64,000 nt of DNA from Streptomyces sp. C10-9-1 (lineage in GTDB: Bacteria; Actinomycetota; Actinomycetes; Streptomycetales; Streptomycetaceae): assembly GCF_024497955.1 (NCBI RefSeq), contig NZ_JANHKP010000006.1, positions 248,001-312,000 on the forward strand, written 5' to 3'. The notes under the pieces were generated by a model. That model saw only the letters and a list, made by a program, of their open reading frames with translations. It did not search any database and had not been told where the DNA came from. The translations under genes and the position numbers were made by a program. This document shows, one piece after another, positions 56,827-64,000 of the stretch (position 1 is the first letter of the stretch; each line of letters begins with the position of its first letter).

Positions 56827-57659
56827 CCGCGCCCACTGCGGACAGCCTGGTCCCCCTCAGGGACACCGGAGACCTGGCCCCCCTCTACTGCATCCACCCG
56901 GTGTCCGGATCCCCCTACTGCTACTCGGGTCTGGTGAACGCCCTCGACCCGCGGCGTCCGGCCTTCGGGCTGGAGGCCCCGGGCTTCGACGGCGAGTCGG
57001 AACCCGCGGGATCGATCGCGGAACTGGCGGAGCGCCATGCCGCCACGCTCCTCGACGCCCGGCCCGAGGGCCCCTTCCTGCTGCTGGGCTGGTCCCTCGG
57101 CGGCGTGCTGGCGTACGAGACGGCGCGGCTGCTCACGGCTGCCGGGCGGGAGGTGCCGCTGGTGGTCGTCATCGACGCGGCTCTGCGGCAGCAGATCGCG
57201 CTGCCGCCCGAGAACGAGATGGTGCGCTACTTCCTGCACGACTTCCTCGGTGTGATGAGCGGCATGCTCGGTTCGGCCACCGGCGAGGCGCCCGCCCTCG
57301 ACGCGGTGCTCGACGGTCTCGGACCGGTGGCCGGACCGGCCGAGCGGCTGGCGGCCGTGGAGGCCTCCGGTGCCGTCCCCGAGGAGTTCGACGCCGAGTT
57401 CCTGCTGGAGCGGTTCGTGCTCTTCCGCGCCCATGTCACGGCGATGTACGCGCACACCGTGACCTCCGTGCACGACGGGCCCGCGGTACTGATCCGGGCC
57501 GCGCGGTCGAACCACGCGCTGATGGAGTGGAAGCCGTTCCTGCCGCGGCTGTCCTCCCACATCGTGACCGGTGACCACCACTCGATCTGGCGGGAGCCCG
57601 GTCTGGGGGAGATCGGCACGGTGGTCTCCGCGGCGCTGGAAGCCGGGGCGGCCGGGTGA
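56823..57659 (+). CDS. Stand-alone NRPS thioesterase
   Basis: 278-residue alpha/beta-hydrolase of the NRPS thioesterase family. It has CIHPVSGSPYCYSGL (oxyanion region), nucleophile S91 (GWSLGG), Asp in VVVIDAALR and His near the end (GDHHSIW). The sequence resembles terminal TE domains more than editing type II thioesterases, and neither NRPS protein carries its own TE. So it probably releases the product, perhaps with ring closure. It overlaps both neighbours by four bases. Confidence 0.88.
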   Translation: MTAPTADSLVPLRDTGDLAPLYCIHPVSGSPYCYSGLVNALDPRRPAFGLEAPGFDGESEPAGSIAELAERHAATLLDARPEGPFLLLGWSLGGVLAYETARLLTAAGREVPLVVVIDAALRQQIALPPENEMVRYFLHDFLGVMSGMLGSATGEAPALDAVLDGLGPVAGPAERLAAVEASGAVPEEFDAEFLLERFVLFRAHVTAMYAHTVTSVHDGPAVLIRAARSNHALMEWKPFLPRLSSHIVTGDHHSIWREPGLGEIGTVVSAALEAGAAG

Positions 57660-58966
57660 GCGGCGACACGACGGGGACGGTGGGCGCCCCCGCGGAGCAC
57701 CAGGACGCTCCGCCGCCCCGTCTGTGGCGCAACCGCGACTTCATGGTGTTCTGGGTGGGCGAGGCCCTGTCCGTCTACGGGACGCAGATCACCGCGCTTG
57801 CCCTGCCGCTGACGGCCGTGCTGGTCTTCGACGTCGGCCCGGAGCAGCTGGGCCTGCTGCGCTTCGCGCAGCTGGTGCCCTTCCTGGGCCTGGCGCTGCT
57901 GTTCGGGGTGTGGGTGGACCGGGTCCGCAAGCGCCCGGTGATGCTGGGGGCGAACCTCTCCCGGCTGGTACTGATCGGCCTGGTGCCCCTGCTGTACCAG
58001 TTCGACCTGCTGACCCTGCCGATGCTGTACGCGCTGGCCCTCGGCGTCGGTGTGGCCACCGTGTTGTTCGACGTCAGCTGGATGTCGTACGTGCCGATCC
58101 TGGTGAAGGACCGGCGCAGCCTGCTGGAGGCGAACACCAAGCTCAACGCGACCCTCTCGTCCGCGGACGTCGCCGGGCCCGGCATCGCGGGCGCCCTGGT
58201 CAGCGCGGTGTCGGCGCCCTTCGCGATGGTCGCCAACACCTTCTCGTACGCGGTGTCCGTCGTCTCGCTGCTGGCCATCCGGGCACCTGAGCTGCCGCCT
58301 CCCGCGCGGGAGACGACGCGGCGGCTGCGCACCGAGCTCGCCGAGGGCCTGCGGTGGGTCTTCGGCAACCGGTGGCTGCGCGCGATGGGCCTGGTGGGCT
58401 GCTCGTGCAACTTCTTCCTGACGATGGTCCAGTCGCTGTTCCTGCTGTACGCGGTGCGGGAGCGGGGCCTGTCGGCGGCGGCGGTCGGCTTCGTCATGGG
58501 CGCGGCCGCCCTCGGCGGTCTGCTGGGCGCGGTGATCGCTTCCACGGTGGTGCGCCGGCTGAGCGTGGGCACGGCCTACCGGGTCTCGGTGTCGGTGATC
58601 TTCCTGGGACCGCTGCTCGTGCCCGCCGCGGGTGGTCCGCAGTGGCTGCTGATGTCGCTGTTCGTGGCCTCGTTCTTCCTCGAGTACCTGGGCGGCAGTG
58701 TCTCCAACGTGCTGATCGTGAGCCTCCGCCAGGCCATCACCCCGCAGCACCTGATGGGCCGGATGACGGCCGCGATGCGGATGCTGCTGTACGGCGGCGG
58801 CGCGCTCGGCGGGCCGGTGGGCGGTGTGCTGGCCGGCGTGGTGGGCCTGCGCGAGGCGCTGTGGGTGGCGGGGGTGCTCTCCGCCCTGATGCTGGTCCCC
58901 ATCGTCCTCTCGCCCGTGGGCCGGCTGCGGACCATGCCGACGGGTCCGGACGACATGCCGGCCTGA
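57656..58966 (+). CDS. Major facilitator superfamily exporter (EntS/MFS_3-like)
   Basis: 436-residue transporter with about 12 membrane helices. It begins NRDFMVFWVGEALSVYGTQI, has the loop FGVWVDRVRKRPVM (motif A type) and a central cytoplasmic loop near residues 205-220. It resembles exporters of siderophores and small peptides. As the last gene of the coupled operon it probably exports the cluster product and gives self-protection. It converges on the SARP gene with a gap of 19 bases. Confidence 0.9.
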   Translation: MSGDTTGTVGAPAEHQDAPPPRLWRNRDFMVFWVGEALSVYGTQITALALPLTAVLVFDVGPEQLGLLRFAQLVPFLGLALLFGVWVDRVRKRPVMLGANLSRLVLIGLVPLLYQFDLLTLPMLYALALGVGVATVLFDVSWMSYVPILVKDRRSLLEANTKLNATLSSADVAGPGIAGALVSAVSAPFAMVANTFSYAVSVVSLLAIRAPELPPPARETTRRLRTELAEGLRWVFGNRWLRAMGLVGCSCNFFLTMVQSLFLLYAVRERGLSAAAVGFVMGAAALGGLLGAVIASTVVRRLSVGTAYRVSVSVIFLGPLLVPAAGGPQWLLMSLFVASFFLEYLGGSVSNVLIVSLRQAITPQHLMGRMTAAMRMLLYGGGALGGPVGGVLAGVVGLREALWVAGVLSALMLVPIVLSPVGRLRTMPTGPDDMPA

Positions 58967-58985
58967 TGCCGTCCGGTGCCGGGGG

Positions 58986-60671
58986 TCACGGGGGGAAGCC
59001 GTGGCCGGCCAGCCCCAGGGCGCGCTCCGGCCCGCCGGGGCCGGGGTGGTCGAGGGCCGTGTCCAGGCGGACGGCGGCCTCCCGCAGCGGCATGGGCAGC
59101 CCCTTGCACAGGCGCACCAGCCGGGAGGTCGCGGCCTGCCCCTCCACCAGCCCGCTGCGGGTCAGGCTGCGCAGCAGCTGGGCGGACTCGCTGTCGGAGA
59201 GCGGCCCGAGGGTGATCATGTGCGCGCCGTCCCTGACGGCCAGTCCGGTCAACCGCCTGCGGCTGGTCGCCAGCACGCAGGAGGAGCCCCGGGGGACGAG
59301 CGGACGCAGCTGGTCGGCCTCCGCGACCCCGTCGAGCACGACGAGCATCCGCCGCCCGGACAGCACGCTGCGGTAGAGGGCGGCGCGGCTGGCCAGGTCC
59401 GGCGGTATTCGCGCGGGCTCCACGCCCAGGGTGCCGAGGAGGCGGCGCAGCGCCTCCGAGGCGCACCGCGGCGGGTGCCCCTCCCACGGGTCGGGCGGAG
59501 CGTCGAGGTCCACGTACAGCTGTCCGTCGGGATAGCGGTCGAGGAGCCGGTGGGCCAGTTTCAGCACGAACGCCGACTTCCCCACGCCGGCGGGTCCGTC
59601 GACCACGGCGATCGGCGTGGCGGAGCCCTGCGCGGACGCCGTGTCCCGCAGCCGCCCCTCCAGCCAGGACAGCTCCGTCTCCCGTCCGACGAAGCCCCGT
59701 GCCAGCGGGGGAAGCTGAAGGGGCCGGGGCATACCGGAGGCGAGGGGTGCGGACGGCCCCTCCCGATCCGCGGCGGGGGCCCTTCGGGCGTCGGCCCGGG
59801 GCCTCCGCGCCTCCTGCGGGGCGCCCGCCGCCGCGGTCGCCGGAGCGGCGGACGGACCGCCCGACGGGGCCAGTTCCGGGGATCCGGCGAGGATCTGCTG
59901 GTGCAGGGTGCGCAGTTCGAAGCCGGGCTCTATGCCGAGCTCCCGGCTCATCATCCGCCGGGTCTCGGCGTAGACCGCGAGGGCGTGGGCCTGGCGGCCG
60001 CTGCGGTACAGCCCCAGCATCAGCAGCCAGCGCAGCCGCTCGCGCAGCGGTTCCTCGGCGACGGCCTCGAACAGCTCCGTGACGGCCTCGCCGTGGCGTC
60101 CGGCCTCCAGCATGTCCTCGGCCCACTCCTCCACCGTGGTGAGCCGCAGATCGGCCAGGCGCCGCCGCTCCCGGGCGGCGAAGGGGCCCGGGACCCCGGA
60201 GTAGGCCGCCCCGTGCCACAGGCCGAGCGCGGCCTCGTGCCACCGCAGCGCGCCGTCGAGGTCCCCGTCGCCGCGCAGGCGCCGCGCGGTGGCCCGGTGC
60301 TGGGCGAACAGGACGGCGTCCACCTCGCCCGCGTCGATCCGCAGCCGGTAGCCGCCGGACTCGGAGGTGAGCAGGGCGCCGCCCTCGCGCCGCCCCCGGC
60401 CGGGTTCGAGCACCCGGCGCAGTCCGGCCACGTAGGTGTGGACTCCGTTGACGGCGGTCTGGGGGACGTCGCTCCCCCACAGGGCGTCCACGATGGTCTC
60501 CACGGCCACGAACTCGTCGGCGCGGCAGGCGAGGAGGCAGAGAACGGCGCGCTGCTTGGGGGGCCCGAGGCGGACCTCCCGGCCCTGGCGCCACGCGCGG
60601 ACGGGGCCCAGCAGTTCGACACGGAGCGGTGGTGCGCCGCCGGAGGCGGGGGAGCGCTCCTCGGAGGTCAT
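58986..60671 (-). CDS. SARP/AfsR-type transcriptional activator with NB-ARC domain
   Basis: 561-residue regulator. The N-terminal OmpR-like winged helix (about residues 14-100: LRVELLGPVRAWRQGREV, LGPPKQRAVLCLLACRAD) is followed by the BTAD domain (about 105-250). After a Pro/Ala linker comes an NB-ARC-type ATPase with P-loop GPAGVGKSAF (near 360) and MLVVLDGV. The protein ends before any TPR domain, so it is shorter than AfsR. It should activate the cluster. The ATG overlaps the stop of a TTA-rich leader frame (60668-60811); GAGGGGG provides its own ribosome binding site. I saw no TTA codon in this gene. Confidence 0.9.
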   Translation of the reverse strand: MTSEERSPASGGAPPLRVELLGPVRAWRQGREVRLGPPKQRAVLCLLACRADEFVAVETIVDALWGSDVPQTAVNGVHTYVAGLRRVLEPGRGRREGGALLTSESGGYRLRIDAGEVDAVLFAQHRATARRLRGDGDLDGALRWHEAALGLWHGAAYSGVPGPFAARERRRLADLRLTTVEEWAEDMLEAGRHGEAVTELFEAVAEEPLRERLRWLLMLGLYRSGRQAHALAVYAETRRMMSRELGIEPGFELRTLHQQILAGSPELAPSGGPSAAPATAAAGAPQEARRPRADARRAPAADREGPSAPLASGMPRPLQLPPLARGFVGRETELSWLEGRLRDTASAQGSATPIAVVDGPAGVGKSAFVLKLAHRLLDRYPDGQLYVDLDAPPDPWEGHPPRCASEALRRLLGTLGVEPARIPPDLASRAALYRSVLSGRRMLVVLDGVAEADQLRPLVPRGSSCVLATSRRRLTGLAVRDGAHMITLGPLSDSESAQLLRSLTRSGLVEGQAATSRLVRLCKGLPMPLREAAVRLDTALDHPGPGGPERALGLAGHGFPP

Positions 60672-60811
60672 GTCCGGCCCCCTCGGTCCCGGTACCGGGC
60701 GGCCCGGCCGACGGTGGCGGATAAGCGGCGGGGCCGGACCGCCTCGGGGCCGCCTCCTCGCGGCCGCCGACGGTGTAAGCCTGCCCGTGCCGCGGCTAAG
60801 ACCTGGTACAT
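60668..60811 (-). CDS. Leader reading frame with three TTA codons, coupled to the SARP gene
   Basis: 47-codon frame (MYQVLAAARAG...). Its ATG follows a strong AAGGGGGAG ribosome binding site with a six-base gap. Its TGA overlaps the SARP ATG (ATGA). Leu codons at 60797-60799, 60776-60778 and 60722-60724 are all TTA, the codon read by the developmentally controlled bldA tRNA. No TTA was seen in the cluster genes themselves. The peptide itself is Arg/Gly-rich and like no family I know, so the frame is probably a regulatory leader whose translation affects the SARP gene. Confidence 0.55.
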   Translation of the reverse strand: MYQVLAAARAGLHRRRPRGGGPEAVRPRRLSATVGRAARYRDRGGRT

Positions 60812-60872
60812 GCGCGTCTCCCCCTTGAAAGTGCACATGAGAGCCTCGAACTGAGGTCCCGGCCCGCCAGGC

Positions 60873-60902
60873 AAGATACGTGCTAGCCGGATTGAACGGC
60901 AA
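60873..60902 (-). promoter_or_regulatory. Candidate promoter of the SARP transcript
   Basis: On the minus strand TTGCCG (60897-60902) and TATCTT (60873-60878) are 18 bases apart, in a locally AT-rich patch. They fit a housekeeping-type promoter and would start transcription about 55 bases before the leader frame ATG. Confidence 0.45.
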
Positions 60903-61053
60903 TACACATAAATCGCCCAAACCTCCCAACACGAGCAACAGCGGCGGGCGCACCGCCGGGGGGCGCGGTGCCGGGTGGCCGAAAGGATGCGCTCCTGCGG
61001 CGGCGGCAGGGGGACGCGCCGGTGCGGGCGCGCCCCTCCTGCCGGAGGCCGGG

Positions 61054-63000
<1,947 letters not shown>

Positions 63001-63113
63001 TCAGTATGCGGGACGACCGGCCGGGAACCGGCATATGACGCGAATCACCCCATCGCACCAGTACCGGAGTGGCAGGGCGACACCACCCGGACACCCTCTG
63101 CGACATTGCCGGG

Positions 63114-64000
63114 ATGGACCACGCCCTCCCCGCCCCCTGCGGCATCGTGCCGCCCCACCTCCTCGACCGGCTCGCCCGCTCCGGCGGTGCGGCGCCCGCC
63201 GAGGCCGCGCGCCGCACCCTGGAGGCCGACGCCCGGCTGCGCACCGCACGGCGCCTCGGCCCCGGGCACCGGGCCCGCGCCGCCGGGGACGGCGACTGCG
63301 GGGACGGCGGCACCGCACGCCGGACGCTGTACGACGCGGGCAACCGCACCCTGCTGCCGGGCGTGCGGGTGCGCTCCGAGGGCGGGGAGCCCGTCGCGGA
63401 CGCCTGCGTCAACCGCGTCCACGCGGGGCTGGGGGCCACCGCCGAGCTGCTGCACGAGGTCTACGGGCGCCGCTCCCTGGACGGGGCGGGCCTGCCCCTG
63501 GACGCGAGCGTCCACTACGGCGAGGGCTACGCCAACGCCTTCTGGGACGGCCGGCGGCTGGTCCTCGGCGACGGCGACGGCGAGGTGCTCGGCGACTTCA
63601 CGGCCGCCGTGGAGGTGATCGCCCACGAGCTGGCCCACGGACTGACGCAGCACAGCGCCGGACTCGCGCACTTCGGGCAGCCCGGTGCCCTGAACGAGTC
63701 CGTCTCCGACGTCGTCGGCAGCCTGGTCAAGCAGCGCGTGCTCGGCCAGGACGCCGAGGAGGCCGACTGGCTCGTGGGCGCCGGGCTGCTCGGACCGCGG
63801 GTGTCGGGCGCGGCCCTGCGCTCGCTGCGGGCTCCGGGGACCGCCTACGACGACGCGCTCCTGGGCACCGATCCGCAGCCGGCGACCATGGCCGGGTATG
63901 TGCACACCCATCGCGACGACGGCGGTGTGCACATCAACTCGGGCATTCCCAACCACGCCTTCTACCTGCTGGCCACCCGGCTCGGCGGCCCGGCGTGGGA
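63114..64000 (+). CDS. M4 (thermolysin) family metalloprotease, 3' end outside the window
   Basis: At least 295 residues, running off the window. The zinc motif HELAH (in EVIAHELAHGLTQHSAGL) and the downstream Glu region GALNESVSDVVGSLVKQ define the M4 family. Upstream is the substrate strand VHYGEGYANAFWDGRRLVLGDGDG. The late His motif appears as GGVHINSGIPNHAFYL. It lacks a signal peptide and the usual propeptide: the first 60 residues (CGIVPPHLLDRLARSGG...) are a short charged helix, as in the compact cytoplasmic-type M4 proteins common in Streptomyces. Confidence 0.92.
   Translation, partial: MDHALPAPCGIVPPHLLDRLARSGGAAPAEAARRTLEADARLRTARRLGPGHRARAAGDGDCGDGGTARRTLYDAGNRTLLPGVRVRSEGGEPVADACVNRVHAGLGATAELLHEVYGRRSLDGAGLPLDASVHYGEGYANAFWDGRRLVLGDGDGEVLGDFTAAVEVIAHELAHGLTQHSAGLAHFGQPGALNESVSDVVGSLVKQRVLGQDAEEADWLVGAGLLGPRVSGAALRSLRAPGTAYDDALLGTDPQPATMAGYVHTHRDDGGVHINSGIPNHAFYLLATRLGGPAW

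Noticed and set aside
45147..60811. The cluster as a recently inserted mobile island
   Set aside because: No integrase, transposase or direct repeats at the edges were seen, and base composition looks like that of the neighbours. Gain by homologous exchange is possible but not visible here.

Overview
The window is a GC-rich (low 70s percent by eye) stretch of an actinomycete chromosome. Codon usage, GTG starts, 4-base stop/start overlaps and gene content point to Streptomyces or a close relative. From memory, the housekeeping order (group 2 sigma factor beside dnaG; nitrate/nitrite assimilation; ppdK; glyS with zinc transport and zur; uppS and recO; leuA beside an M4-type protease) resembles the conserved core of Streptomyces chromosomes. 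No phage, IS element or CRISPR array was seen.

Layout. 1-384: one partial tRNA and two tandem tRNA-Asn genes. 557-9652: a YtxH-like protein, an FGGY sugar kinase, a heterodimeric ABC exporter, an HrdA-like sigma factor and primase. 9716-24565: nitrogen assimilation genes interleaved with others: an FAD reductase, dNTPase, siroheme chelatase, SanA-like protein, molybdenum nitrate reductase, CutA, a secreted protein with a sortase, a TauE-type permease, then an FAD reductase with nirB and nirD behind a GlnR-like operator. 24694-35414: VOC protein, PhoX-like Tat protein, ArsR-type regulator, ppdK, dusB, a lipoprotein, and an aldo/keto reductase with a TetR regulator. 35496-44366: glyS, znuACB with zur, uppS, recO and fprA. 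44454-45146: a TerB-like protein.

45759-60811 is a compact biosynthetic gene cluster that I do not recognise as a characterised one. It encodes a heme-oxygenase-like diiron oxidase, a 2OG-Fe dioxygenase, a DapF-fold protein with both catalytic Cys replaced by Ser, a capreomycidine-synthase-like PLP enzyme, an NRPS (C-A-T), an SHMT homologue with altered active-site residues, a second NRPS (degenerate C, A-T), a stand-alone thioesterase, an MFS exporter and a SARP regulator. Only two adenylation domains and one intact condensation domain are present, so the simplest product is a dipeptide. One unit would come from a modified Lys/Orn-like amino acid made by the two metal oxygenases and the PLP enzyme. 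The other would be a Ser/Cys-like unit, possibly alpha-branched by the SHMT homologue. The SARP start codon overlaps the stop of a 47-codon leader reading frame that has a strong ribosome binding site and three TTA codons, which suggests bldA-dependent control through a leader.

61054-62953 is leuA with a Leu-rich leader peptide and attenuator-like hairpin. The window ends inside a thermolysin-family metalloprotease gene. All family assignments are from reading motifs; no database search was possible.
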